A stretch of 64,000 nt of DNA, taken from positions 5,642,001 through 5,706,000 of the forward strand of contig NC_063016.1 in assembly GCF_020509005.1 (NCBI RefSeq), read 5' to 3'. Position 1 is the stretch's first letter. Every line of letters starts with the position of its first letter. The notes below the pieces were generated by a model. That model worked only from the letters and a program-made list of their open reading frames with translations, did not search any database and was not told where the DNA came from. The translations under genes and the position numbers were made by a program. Below, one piece after another: positions 31,743 through 42,978 of this stretch. This DNA comes from Fulvia fulva. Lineage: Eukaryota > Ascomycota > Dothideomycetes > Mycosphaerellales > Mycosphaerellaceae.

Positions 31743-34700
31743 TTAGCCCCCGCTCCTAGCCGGTCTCGTCGCGCTGCGTCGTGTCCTCTCTTCCTGCACT
31801 GCTCCTACTAGGCGGTACTGTTCTAGCCAGCCCTTCTCTAGTATCCAGTTCGTAATGCGCCGTAGGTCTTCAGCGTTGTTAAGAAGTGCCCCAATCGTCC
31901 GGTTCCTCGCCTTTGCCATCCACTCCCCCCTTCCTAGCGACCACCTCGGACAGACGAGGAGTGCGTGCCGTACGTTCTGGGAGCGATAGCCGCAGGGGCA
32001 GCTAGTATTCGTGTATCCTGGAACCTTCCTCCATGATAGGTACCCCTGGAGGCCGATGTGTTCGCTTCGCAGTTGGGTTGCTATGCTACTCTGTGCCCTC
32101 GTAAGGCGGTAGTGGATGAGCTTCGGGGGGTGCTTGACCGCGGATTTTGTAGCTGACCATTCCTTAGGTTGTCCCGCTGGCTGAGGGCGTCCACTATGCC
32201 CTACAACCTGGTTGTTCCACCTCTCTTTCCATAGTTGCTCTACAAACGATTTCTCACCTTCCCATTGTGTTGCTAGCTGTTCGTCCCTTGCCCGGTAGTT
32301 CGGCTCGTTTCCGGGTCGAATGCCCTTGTGCGCTGGTACTGATTCGCGGGCCCTTGCGACTGCACTGGCGATGACCTTCTGTACTGGGTACTGTGCCGAC
32401 TTGCCTAAGTAGGAGGTCCGTAGTCCCTGGATGTATAGGTCGATCGGCGGTATAGCGGTCTCGTGCTCAAGCATCCTCGTTGGTGTCGACTTATATGCCC
32501 CGGTGACCTTCCTTAGGCATTGGTTTTGGATCTTCGCTAGCGGCGCGACGAGTCCCTTCGATGGGCAGGCCCTCTCGCCTAAGGACCACACTTGGCTGCC
32601 ATAGGTAAGGACTGGCCGTACAATAGCCGTATATAGAAGTCGTGACTGCCGGAAGTCCGCCCCCCATGTGGACGCAGTGAGCCTCTGGCATGATGCCATA
32701 TTCTGTTCAGCTTTCCGTAATATTGCCTGTACGTGCTTCCTCCACCGTAGCGCCGGGTCCACCCATAGTCCGAGGATCCTGAGCTGATTTGCCGGGTTAG
32801 TCGTGTGCCCCTGTATCTGGATAGAAGCTTGCATATTGTGGAACCGTGGCCGGCGCGTAAAGTGTATCAGATTGTACTTTTCTGGGGCAAACCGAGCCCC
32901 GTGCCTCCTAGCCCAGTCCTCGCAGATCTTGTGCTTCTCTTCTAGTAGCCTACAGTTCTCCTCAGTCGAGGAAGACCACGCTAGGATGTTTGTGTCGTCT
33001 ACGAAGCCGCTCGCAGCGGTGTTCTGGGATTCTAGGGCTGGGAGCAGCGTCGCCATAAAGAAGAGGAACAGAATAGGTGCTAGCGTTGAGCCTTGCGGGA
33101 TTCCAGTGTGGACTGCTTGAAATGGGCTTCTGTACTGGCCGACCAGGATCGACGTACTGCGGTTTTGGAGGTAGGACCGTACGAAGTTGACAAGCCACTC
33201 AGGGAGTCCTTTCGACCTTAGGATGTAGAGAAGCCGCGGGTGTGACACGTAGTCGAAGGCTCCCGATATGTCTAGGCTAAGTAAGGAAGCCACCTTGTCC
33301 CTATTCTTATACCAGATGGCCTTTACCTGAGAGGTGATAAGTTCCATCGCGGATAGCGTCGATCGCTGTGGGCGCGCACCCATCTGGGTGTCCGGGAGTA
33401 GGGAGTGTTCCTCTGCCGCCTCGGAGAGTCTCGTTGCAACCAGCTTCTCAAGCGCCTTCCCAAGAGTGTTAAGGAGCGCAATTGGGCGGTACGACTTCAC
33501 CTGCGTATAGTCTTCCTTCTGCGGCTTGCGTAGGACCACTGTCGTCGATTGCTTAAAAGCTATCGGGTGGTATCCGGTCTGTAGGCAGGCGTTGAAGATC
33601 GCTGCAACTGCTGGGGCTAGTTGATCTCTACACTTCTTTAGTAGCTCGTTTGGGATCCCATCCGGCCCCGGGGCTTTCTTCGCCGGCAACTTCCTTAGCA
33701 CAGCGGTAACTTCTCCCTCGGACACCTCCTGTTGGACCGCGATGCTAGGGGCTAGGGGAGTAGAGCTGTTTATGTCGCTTAGATCAGCCTCGACTGGGGG
33801 TGGGAAGAACTTGCTAGCCAGTAGACGCGCCTTGGCCTCGGGGTCGCTAACCGGGCCACTAGGCGATTGTAGCGCTGGGATAGAGAAGGAGGGGCCCTGT
33901 GTAGGGTCCTGTCGGGCCCATTTCGCTAGCTTCCACATCCTCTCTGGCTTGCCGGCGATTTCTTCCACTGTGGCCCTCCAGCCGACTGCTTTCTCCCTCC
34001 GTATTATGGCTTTCTTCTGTTGGCATGCCTCCCTGTATACGTTCCAGGCCTCCTCGCTATGGCTGCTCGTCCACACCCGGCGGGCTCTCCTTGCTTCTCT
34101 TACTACCGCAGTGCACTCCGGCGTCCAGTATGGTTTGGACCATGTCGTTGGTTGGGCAAGCGGAACGTGAAGTGAGGTCGCTTTTCTTATTTCGTCTGTC
34201 AACCCCTGGACTGCTTCGTCTATCTCGTCTTTACTGTTGTATTGCTGCTGCGCGATCTGGACTAGCCTCTTGGAGTCATCGAGGTACGCCTGGATGTTGG
34301 CCCAGTGGGCCTTTCCCCAGTTTGGCTTAGGGGTTCTCGCTGGTGTGCGTTGTATCTGTGTCGCAATAGAGGTCCTGACTGGCATGTGGTCTGACGACGC
34401 CTCGAGTTCATGTTCGATCCCACAGTAGGTTACCGTGTGGTAGTGGCTATCTGAGATCCAGGAGAGGTCGATCGTGCCTTGGAGTCCCCCTCTCTTCCAG
34501 GTGCCCAGGTCCTTCGGGGTATTGAGGGCAATTGCGTTGCTCGCCATCAAGTCGAGTACTTCGTCGGCTATAGGGTGCGGCTGCATAAGGCTTTCCCAGG
34601 AAGGGTGGTGTATGTTGAAGTCTCCTACTACGATGTGGCACCCTTGTCTCTTGAGCGCACTGTCTAGGTGTCTGCAGACCCCTAGGTCGCGGCTAGACCT

Positions 34701-35060
34701 CGAGGCTGGCGGTTGCATGTATAGGTTGTGTATCCAGGTGCTACCCACGTGGAGGGAGGTAATATCGCCCCCGCCTTCTTCGTCTGCGTAGTACACTACC
34801 TCCCAGTCGGATTCTAGTATGTCCTTGCTGACATAGAAGCACGTGCGGGGTCTGCCGTCGCCTCGTAGGCATGTCGTGTAGCCTGGTGACTTGCAGGTCG
34901 TTGGTCTCTTATGGTGCGGGTTAATCCATGGCTCCTGGATTGCAAGGACGTGGTGGACGCGCGGGTCCGCCTCGTGTAGGAAATGGTTCTGGACTATATC
35001 CTTGCTATGGTTGACGTTATACTGGATGATGCTAAGCGTGTCGAGGCTAGTCATCGGCAT
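31743..35060 (-). CDS. LINE-B ORF2: endonuclease and reverse transcriptase
   Basis: About 1105 residues, intact. It would nick target DNA and copy the element RNA in place. The N-terminal ~225 residues form an APE/EEP endonuclease (IIQYNVNHS at the start, QEPW, VGDFNIHHP, SSDHMPV). A linker precedes the reverse transcriptase (RKPQKEDYTQ, SYRPIALLN, then the active site GFVDDTNILAW at about 685-695). Near the C-terminus is CPCGYRSQNVRHALLVCP, the Cys/His motif common in Tad-like ORF2. I see no RNase H domain. The first ATG codons are at 35060 and 35054; both overlap the ORF1 stop (35049-35047), which suggests translation by termination-reinitiation. The truncated copy at 3340-4104 encodes the same C-terminus. 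Confidence 0.93.
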   Translation of the reverse strand: MPMTSLDTLSIIQYNVNHSKDIVQNHFLHEADPRVHHVLAIQEPWINPHHKRPTTCKSPGYTTCLRGDGRPRTCFYVSKDILESDWEVVYYADEEGGGDITSLHVGSTWIHNLYMQPPASRSSRDLGVCRHLDSALKRQGCHIVVGDFNIHHPSWESLMQPHPIADEVLDLMASNAIALNTPKDLGTWKRGGLQGTIDLSWISDSHYHTVTYCGIEHELEASSDHMPVRTSIATQIQRTPARTPKPNWGKAHWANIQAYLDDSKRLVQIAQQQYNSKDEIDEAVQGLTDEIRKATSLHVPLAQPTTWSKPYWTPECTAVVREARRARRVWTSSHSEEAWNVYREACQQKKAIIRREKAVGWRATVEEIAGKPERMWKLAKWARQDPTQGPSFSIPALQSPSGPVSDPEAKARLLASKFFPPPVEADLSDINSSTPLAPSIAVQQEVSEGEVTAVLRKLPAKKAPGPDGIPNELLKKCRDQLAPAVAAIFNACLQTGYHPIAFKQSTTVVLRKPQKEDYTQVKSYRPIALLNTLGKALEKLVATRLSEAAEEHSLLPDTQMGARPQRSTLSAMELITSQVKAIWYKNRDKVASLLSLDISGAFDYVSHPRLLYILRSKGLPEWLVNFVRSYLQNRSTSILVGQYRSPFQAVHTGIPQGSTLAPILFLFFMATLLPALESQNTAASGFVDDTNILAWSSSTEENCRLLEEKHKICEDWARRHGARFAPEKYNLIHFTRRPRFHNMQASIQIQGHTTNPANQLRILGLWVDPALRWRKHVQAILRKAEQNMASCQRLTASTWGADFRQSRLLYTAIVRPVLTYGSQVWSLGERACPSKGLVAPLAKIQNQCLRKVTGAYKSTPTRMLEHETAIPPIDLYIQGLRTSYLGKSAQYPVQKVIASAVARARESVPAHKGIRPGNEPNYRARDEQLATQWEGEKSFVEQLWKERWNNQVVGHSGRPQPAGQPKEWSATKSAVKHPPKLIHYRLTRAQSSIATQLRSEHIGLQGYLSWRKVPGYTNTSCPCGYRSQNVRHALLVCPRWSLGRGEWMAKARNRTIGALLNNAEDLRRITNWILEKGWLEQYRLVGAVQEERTRRSATRPARSGG

Positions 35061-36099
35061 CGACAATCATTTCCTCTGTATCGTCCTGTGTCCTACTGCC
35101 CTGTGCGTCCTGGTCTACGCCTATCGGCTGTGTACTAAAGGGGAGCCGGGCCTGGTTAGATTCCCTCGCCGCAGCTAGCAGAGCACGTGGCCTCCCGTAC
35201 GCCCTAGGCTGCGCATCCTTTACATCGTTCTCGGCCCTAGGGCGCTTGTGCCCGACCGCCGCTAGTTGGTTCCGGTGTGGGCTAGCCTCACGGTCGCCGT
35301 AGAATCTTGGGGCGACGGTTCTGTTTGTGATTGCCTTGTTTTTCGCTAGTTTCCGCTGTGGGCATTCCGCACTATACGATGGGTGGTGCCCCGGACAGTT
35401 CGCGCACCGTCTCGTAGTCGATGTACAGTCCCTAGACATATGGTCTCCTGCACAGTTCGAGCAGGCCTGCTTGTTTGTGCACGTGTAGGTTTGGTGTCCA
35501 TACTGTTGGCATTTGAAGCATTGGAGGACACGAAAGGATGAGGAGTGCTTTTATACTGTCTTGAGGCTGTATTGCCAGACCAGGCCTTGTTCTATCGCTA
35601 GATCCGCCGCTTTCGCGTCTTGTAGCCATACTATTAGCGCCGAGGCCTTCTTGCCTTCTGGCCATTTCCTATGGAGCCAAGTCGCCTTCTGGATTGGAGA
35701 GTTAAGAGTGACCGGGTTGTCCTCTTGGAGAGCGCGTAGGTGACCCTGGTTGGTTGGGTCAAACTCCTTAGGCATGTCGTGGACTAGGATCGTGAATTGT
35801 TTCGTTGAGACCTTCGCTGATGCCGCAACCTTAGATGCCCACTGTGGCTGTGCCTCTAGGTGCCTCCTAGTAGTAGCAGAGCTAGTATAGATCTGTAGAG
35901 TGCCGTTGGACTGTTGGTTCACTGCGACCACCCCTGGTTGGTTGATTCGTTGGGCGAGCTCCTTGTTCGATAGCTTCGCAACTTCGGCCTGGTCTTCCTT
36001 TGCTGCAATGCGGATCGTAACTGCATCGTGCGTTGGGCGGGGGCCTGGTATCGATGCCGCGACCGATGCCCAGCTATGGGGGTGTTGATTCCGGGTGGC
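35047..36099 (-). pseudogene. LINE-B ORF1 (gag-like, CCHC zinc knuckles), interrupted by one stop
   Basis: The frame is open from the first base of the element to a TAA at 35551-35553, then continues in the same frame to 35047. The first part is a gag-like RNA-binding region; after the stop come CCHC knuckles beginning CFKCQQYGHQTYTC and two more Cys/His sets, then a basic tail. At the position of the stop the older LINE-B copy (near 40,050) reads GAG, so the stop is specific to this copy. No ATG lies in frame near the 5' end; the in-frame Met upstream of 36099 belongs to flanking DNA. A non-AUG start or a lost start codon are both possible. Confidence 0.82.
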
Positions 36100-36113
36100 A
36101 TCCGGCCTATATA

Positions 36114-39100
36114 GGTATATATCTATTATTATGTACAAAGGGAAACCCGAATAGGTGAAAACCCTTCCCGCCCCCGACTACTCCTTATCTAGATTAGCTT
36201 TCCCTCTGAACGTACGTAGTCTATGTCACTACCCCGTTAGCCCCCGCTCCTAGCCGGTCTCGTCGCGCTACGTCGTGTCCTCTCTTCCTATACTACTCCT
36301 ACTAGGCGGTACTGTTCTAGCCAGCCCTTCTCTAGTATCTAGTTCGTAATGCGCCGTAGGTCCTTAGCGTTGTTAAGAAGTGCCCTAATCGTCCGGTTCC
36401 GCGCCTTTGCTATCCACTCTCCCCTTTCTAGCGACTACCTCGGACAGATGAGGAGTGCGTACTGTACGTTCTAGGAGCGATAGCCGTAGGGGTAGCTAGT
36501 ATTCGTGTATCCTAGAACCTTCCTCTATAATAGGTACCCCTAGAGGCCGATATGTTCGCTTCGTAGTTAGGTTACTATGCTACTCTATACCCTCGTAAGG
36601 CGGTAGTAGATAAGCTTCGGGGGGTGCTTAACCGCGGATTTTATAGCTAACTATTCCTTAGGTTGTCCCGCTAGCTAAGGGCGTCCACTATGCCCTACAA
36701 CCTAGTTGTTCTACCTCTCTTTCTATAGTTGCTCTATAAACGATTTCTTACCTTCCTATTATATTACTAGCTGTTCGTCCCTTACCCTATAGTTCGGCTC
36801 GTTTCCGGGTCGAATGCCCTTATACGCTAGTACTAATTCGCGGGCCCTTCCGACTACACTAGCGATGACCTTCTATACTAGGTACTGTGCCGACTTGCCT
36901 AAGTAGGAGGTCCGTAGTCCCTAGATATATAGGTCGATCGGCGGTATAGCGGTCTCGTACTTAAGTATTCTCGTTAGTGTCGACTTATATACCCCGGTGA
37001 CCTTCCTTAGGCATTAGTTTTAGATCTTCGCTAGCGGCGCGACGAGTCCCTTCGATAGGCAGGCCCTCTCGCCTAAGGACCATACTTAGCTACTATAGGT
37101 AAGGACTGGCCGTATAATAGCCGTATATAGAAGTCGTGACTACCGGAAGTCCGCCCCCTATATAGACGTAGTAAGTCTCTAGCATAACGCTATATTCTGT
37201 TTAGCTTTCCGTAATATTGCCTATACGTGCTTCCTCTACCGTAGCGCCGGGTCTACCTATAGTCCGAGGATCCTAAGCTAATTTGCCGGGTTAGTCGTAT
37301 ACCCCTATATCTAGATAGAAGCTTATATATTATAGAACCGTGGCCGGCGCGTAAAGTGTATTAGATTGTACTTTTCTAGGGTAAACCGAGCCCCGTACCT
37401 CCTAGCCTAGTCCTCGTAGATCTTATGCTTCTCTTCTAGTAGCCTATAGTTCTCCTTAGTCGAGGAAGACTACGCTAGGATGTTTGTGTCGTCTACGAAG
37501 CCGCTCGTAGCGGTGTTCTAGGATTCTAGGGCTAGGAGTAGCGTCGCTATAAAGAAGAGGAATAGAATAGGTACTAGCGTTAAGCCTTACGGGATTCTAG
37601 TATAGACTACTTAAAATAGGCTTTTATACTAGCCGACTAGGATCGACGTGCTACGGTTTTAGAGGTAGGACCGTACGAAGTTAACAAGCCACTTAGGGAG
37701 TCCTTTCGACCTTAGGATATAGAGTAGCCGCGGGTGTGACACGTAGTCAAAGGCTCCCGATATGTCTAGGCTAAGTAAGGAAGCCACCTTGTCCCTATTC
37801 TTATACTAGTTAGCCTTTACCTAAGAGGTAATAAGTTCTATCGCGGATAGCGTCGATCGCTATAGGCGCGTACCTATCTAGGTGTCCGGGAGTAGGGAGT
37901 ATTCCTCTACCGCCTCGGAGAGTCTCGTTATAACTAGCTTCTTAAGCGCCTTCCTAAGAGTGTTAAGGAGCGTAATTAGGCGGTACGACTTTACCTACGT
38001 ATAGTCTTCCTTCTACGGCTTACGTAGGACCACTATCGTCGATTGTTTAAATACTATCGGGTAGTATCCGGTCTATAGGTAGGCGTTAAAGATCGCTACG
38101 ACTACTAGGGCTAGTTGATCTCTATACTTCTTTAGTAGCTCGTTTGGGATCCTATCCGGCCCCGGGGCTTTCTTCGCCGGTAATTTCCTAAGTATAGCGG
38201 TAACTTCTCCCTCGGACACCTCCTATTAGACCGCGATACTAGGAGCTAGGGGAGTAGAGCTATTTATGTCGCTTAGATTAGCCTCGACTAGGGGCGGGAA
38301 GAACTTACTAGCTAGTAGACGCGCCTTAGCCTCGGGGTCGCTAACCGGGCTACTAGGCGATTATAGCGCTAGGATAGAGAAGGAGGGGCCCTAGATAGGG
38401 TCCTATCGGGCCCATTTCGCTAGCTTCTACATCCTCTCTAGCTTGCCGGCGATTTCTTCTACTATAGCCCTCTAGCCGACTACTTTCTCCCTCCGTATTA
38501 TAGCTTTCTTCTATTAGTATGCCTCCCTATATACGTTCTAGGCCTCCTCGCTATAGCTGCTCGTCTATACCCGGCGGGCTCTCCTTGCTTCTCTTACTAC
38601 CGTAGTGTACTCCGGCGTCTAGTATAGTTTGGACTATATCGTTAGTTAGGTAAGCGGAACGTGAAGTAAGGTCGCTTTTCTTATTTCGTCTATCAACCCC
38701 TAGACTGCTTCGTCTATCTCGTCTTTACTGTTGTATTACTACTACGTAATCTAGACTAGCCTCTTAGAGTTATCGAGGTACGCCTAGATGTTAGCCTAGT
38801 AGGCCTTTCCCTAGTTTAGCTTAGGGGTTCTTACTAGTATACGTTGTATCTATATCGTAATAGAGGTCCTGACTAGTATATAGTCTAACGACGCCTCGAG
38901 TTCATGTTCGATCCTATAGTAGGTTACCGTATAGTAGTAGCTATCTAAGATCTAGGAGAGGTCGATCGTGCCTTAGAGTCCCCCTCTCTTCTAGGTGCCT
39001 AGGTCCTTCGGGGTATTAAGGGCAATTACGTTGCTCGCTATCAAGTCGAGTACTTCGTCGGCTATAGGGTACGGCTATATAAGGCTTTCCTAGGAAGGGT

Positions 39101-40593
39101 AGTATATGTTGAAGTCTCCTACTACGATATAGCACCCTTGTCTCTTCAGCGTACTGTCTAGGTGTCTATAGACCCCTAGGTCGCGGCTAGACCTCGAGAC
39201 TAGCGGTTGTATATATAAGTTGTGTATCTAGGTACTACCTACGTAGAGGGAGGTAATATCGCCCCCGCCTTCTTCGTCTACGTAGTACACTACCTCCTAG
39301 TCGGATTCTAGTATGTCCTTGCTAATATAGAAGCACGTACGGGGTCTGCCGTCGCCTCGTAGGCATGTCGTATAGCCTAGTACTTTATAGGTCGTTAGTC
39401 TCTTATAGTACGGGTTAATCTATAGCTCCTAGATTACTAGGACGTAGTAGAAGTACGGGTCCGCCTCGTATAGGAAATAGTTCTAGACTATATCCTTCCT
39501 ATAGTTAACGTTATACTAGATAATACTAAGTATATCGAGGCTACTTATCGGTATCGATAATTATCTCCTCTACAATATCCTATATCCTACTACCTTATAC
39601 GTCCTAGTCTACGCCTATCGGCTATATACTAAAGGGGAGCCGGGCCTAGTTAGATTCCCTCGCCGTAGCTAGTAGAGTACGTAGCCTCCCGTACGCCCTA
39701 GGTTACGTATCCTTTATATTATTCTCGGCCCTAGGGCGCTTATACCTAACCGCTACTAGCTAGTTCCGGTATAGACTAGCCTTACGGTCGCCGTAGAATC
39801 TTAGGGCGACGGTTCTGTTTATAATTGCCTTGTTTTTTGCTAGTTTCCGCTATAGGCATTCCGCGCTATACGATAGGTAGTACCCCGGACAGTTTACGTA
39901 CCGTCTCGTAGCCGATATATAGTCCCTAGATATATAGTCTCCTATATAGTTCGAGTAGGCCTACATGTTTATATACGTATAGGTTTGGTGTCTAGACTAT
40001 TAGTATTTAAAGTATTAGAGGACACGAAAGGATAAGGAGTGCTTCTCTACTATCTTAAGGCTATATTACTAGATTAGGTCTTGTTCTATCGCTAGATCCG
40101 CCGCTTTCGCGTCTTATAGCTATACTATTAGCGCCGAGGCCTTCTTACCTTCTAGCCATTTCCTATAGAGCCAAGTCGCCTTCTAGATTAGAGAGCTAAG
40201 AGTGACCGGGTTGTCCTCTTAGAGAGTACGTAGGTGACCTTAGTTAGTTAGGTCGAACTCCTTAGGTATATCGTAGACTAGGATCGTAAATTACTTCGTT
40301 AAGACCTTCGCTAATACCGTAACCTTAGATGCCTACTATAGCTATGCCTCTAGGTGCCTCCTAGTAGTAGTAGAGCTAGTATAGATCTATAGAGTACCGT
40401 TAGACTATTAGTTCACTACGACTACCCCTAGTTAGTTAATTCGTTAGGCGAGCTCCTTATTCGATAGCTTCGTAACTTCGGCCTAGTCTTCCTTTACTAT
40501 AATACGGATCGTAACTATATCGTACGTTAGGCGGGGGCCTAGTATCAATATTGCGACCGATACCTAGCTATAGGGGTGTTAATTCCGGGTGGC
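36114..40593 (-). mobile_element. RIP-degraded full-length LINE-B copy
   Basis: Collinear with 31626-36099 over its entire length but with CA and TG mostly changed to TA, on both strands. ORF1 and ORF2 are destroyed. Its 3' tail lies at 31511-31568, displaced by the younger insertion. Its 5' end (CCGGGTGGC, ending 40593) is the same as in the younger copy. I could not find a convincing TSD for this older copy. Confidence 0.9.
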
Positions 40594-41040
40594 CTTACTA
40601 ATCGCCTAAGACGTCGTCCTTATTTCTTATTGCCCTCGGTAATACGATAGTATAAGCGCCGTACGTAGCTAAGTAATCATTACCTATAGAGACCGGTTTA
40701 GGAGCTAATCGTTAGTTTCTATACTTTTTACGTCCTCTATAAGTTGCTACTAGTTGTCTTAGGGGAGCTTCGCCTATAGAGCCGTAGGCGCCGGTAGTGC
40801 CGTAGCCTAGGCTACTATTGCCTAGGAGTTGCCTAATGTAGCTAGGCACCTCCGCGGCGTTAAGAGCTAAAGAAATAGGGTAAAGAGAACTTTAAGCTAT
40901 CTAAATTAAATAAGGTAGAACTCCCTCAATTCTAGGGGTAGTGGCCTACTTTATAGATCGTTAGAATGGCCTTAATAAGAGCTTTCGAATGTGTCGTATT
41001 TAGCGATATTGATATATCCGGGTTTAAATTCCGGGTACGG
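40594..41040. other. Unassigned RIP-treated sequence
   Basis: About 450 bp, TpA-rich, no recognisable gene. The minus strand can be read for short stretches as if it were once coding, but I see no family motif. Confidence 0.4.
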
Positions 41041-41044
41041 TTTT

Positions 41045-41285
41045 TAATTCTAGCTCTAGTAGTTAACTAGTCTTTCCTTAAGTTCCTATAATAGGAAGTA
41101 TAGGTCGATTATACTTATACTTATACGTGCCTTCTACGTCTCTATTTATACGTACCTTCTACGTCTCTATTCCCTTTAGGGTTACTAGAGCCATTCCGTA
41201 TCGTATAGTTATATCGAGTAGCTATCCTCCTAGGAACGTATATAGGGTATTACGATATATACTCTTATAGCTAGCTATCTAAATA
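41045..41285 (-). mobile_element. Short RIP-degraded LINE-A fragment
   Basis: The minus strand matches the endonuclease region around 43,330-43,510 (ACGGAATGGC, then AAAGGGAATAGAGACGTAG). It contains a tandem duplication of about 24 bp (TAGAGACGTAGAAGGCACGT unit, near 41,130-41,175) absent from the other copies. Confidence 0.75.
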
Positions 41286-41899
41286 TTTAATACCTAGCGT
41301 CTTATTCTATTAGTATATTCTTAGATAAAGGCTATAAGAAGGTAGTATAGATACTAATAGATAGGCGAGTAGATTTCTTAGCCCGATTAAGAAGATATAG
41401 TATACTACTCTCTATATCTTTAAGACGTTAATAGAGCTATATATTAGTCTTTATAAAGTAATTATATTAATAGGTAGGATACCTATCTTAAATAAGGTAC
41501 TAGGACGACCCCGTAAACTAATTAGGGATTCTATAGTAGATAGAATAGACAAATTACGGCAATTCTAATTTTATAAATAAATAGTAACTTAACTAACGAA
41601 CGTTCTTCTATCTCTGATTTCTTCGCGCAATTAGCCACTTCGCTATTCGCGTAGTCGACTTAGTTAAGCCGTTCTTTCGGGCAAGTTTACTCTTATCTTA
41701 GCGTAGTTTACTCGGCGAGTACTTCCGTATAATAAATTGATATATATTGTTCCGCAACTCGTCCCGTAATATCGAGAGAGGTACGATATAAAGCTTAGGT
41801 TCCGATCTAAGTATCTTAGAAACCCTATTAAGAACTTTAGTAGACGTTATTGTTCGAGACGAATCCCCGAGAGTAGTACTACGCGTATATATCCTTGTC

Positions 41900-42978
41900 G
41901 GTCGACGACGAGAATCACCTGTACGTGGTGTCGGCTACGAACCTCTCGTCTAGCTACGAGAGAGCCAAGTATTCTCACGCTGGAGCGTCGTGGGCGCGAC
42001 GGGCGCGTAGCGTAGGCGAAGCCGCGGCGAACAGAGGACTACCAGCAAAACGGGTATGAAAACCATCCGACGAGCGTGTACTCGTGTCGGGAGCGAGTCC
42101 CTCTTCTTTCTACGTGTAAGAAGGGCGCGGAACCGTGGCCTATACGCTCGACAGGACACCTCTGGTATGAGTGCAGAATTTTCACCTCCGGAGACCGCAA
42201 ACCGAGCGGGCTAAGCGACGAACATTGGACGAGCGGACTACAGAACAACAACTGAGCGGACTATGCAACGGCGTCGAGCGGACTACGAAACAATCTGGTG
42301 TTTGCCAGCGGGCAATGCGGTGGGTAGGTGGACACGCGACGAAGCCTGTAAGGGCCTGTTGAACACCCGGTATGGGAACGAGGGTTTTGCCTGAGGCACT
42401 GCCTGTCCCGCTACACAACGCACCTAGTCTGACATGGTAGATTGCGACGAGGAAAAGACGATAGCCTGAGCAAGGAAAAGACGGCTGTTAGGACGGGGAA
42501 AAGACGTACAATGCAAGTGGATTAGTTCTGTGATCGGGGAGGATCGAGGGCAGGGTGATAAGGAACTTCATATTGGTTAGTAGGTGGAAACGCAAGGAGT
42601 ACGCTGCCCGGCGTGGTGTGTGCCCCGAGCAGACCTGCGAGGCATGGACGGCCGCTTTCTAGAGATAGGCTGCGGTAACGCGAAGGGCGTCAAAACCTGG
42701 GGCGTGGTGTACACTGGCAGCGACGGCTGACACTGTCTGTACAGCCCGAGAGGACGGATGCGCATGTCGGTCAATAGAGAGCACTAAAGGGCTCAGGCCT
42801 ATGGAGGTGGATATTGGCTTAAGGAGCAAACAGGGAGGGAGGGCGTAGAGGGAAGCTTTTGCTCCGGGCTAACCTCTCGAAACGAGGCTACACGGTGGTG
42901 CTAGATGAGTGGGAAAGCGCGGTTAAGACTTGTCACCTTATCTCGTAGCTAGCTTGCTAAATACGATTCCTTCCTTGC
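41900..42978 (+). repeat. Module X, unmutated copy
   Basis: About 1.08 kb without a credible ORF on either strand. Features seen: a perfect 7-bp hairpin CTCTCGT-CTAGCT-ACGAGAG near 41,953-41,972; four spaced copies of a GAGCGG(A/G)CTA motif at 42,204-42,287; G+C content clearly higher than the RIP-treated surroundings. It lacks LTR or LINE motifs. It may be a non-coding RNA that is captured by LINE reverse transcription, or the 5' region of an undescribed retroelement. Confidence 0.85.

Larger units (their letters stand above)
31569..36099 (-). mobile_element. Full-length LINE-B (Tad-like non-LTR retrotransposon)
   Basis: A 4531-bp element bounded by the 14-bp TSD ATCCGGCCTATATA (31555-31568 and 36100-36113), inserted near the 3' end of an older copy of itself. 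Its 5' end (GCCACCCGGAATCAAC on the minus strand) coincides with the 5' end of the older copy at 40593, so it is probably full length. It has ORF1 and ORF2 overlapping by 14 nt, a 3' UTR and a GATA-repeat tail. No RIP is apparent. ORF2 is intact, but ORF1 has one in-frame TAA and no ATG at its beginning. Confidence 0.93.

Noticed and set aside
32803..35178. Several plus-strand frames of 60-140 codons
   Set aside because: Antisense shadows of LINE-B ORF2.
41015..41040. tRNA T-arm-like CCGGGTTTAAATTCCGGG
   Set aside because: A matching A box and acceptor stem were not found; probably a chance palindrome in RIP-treated DNA.
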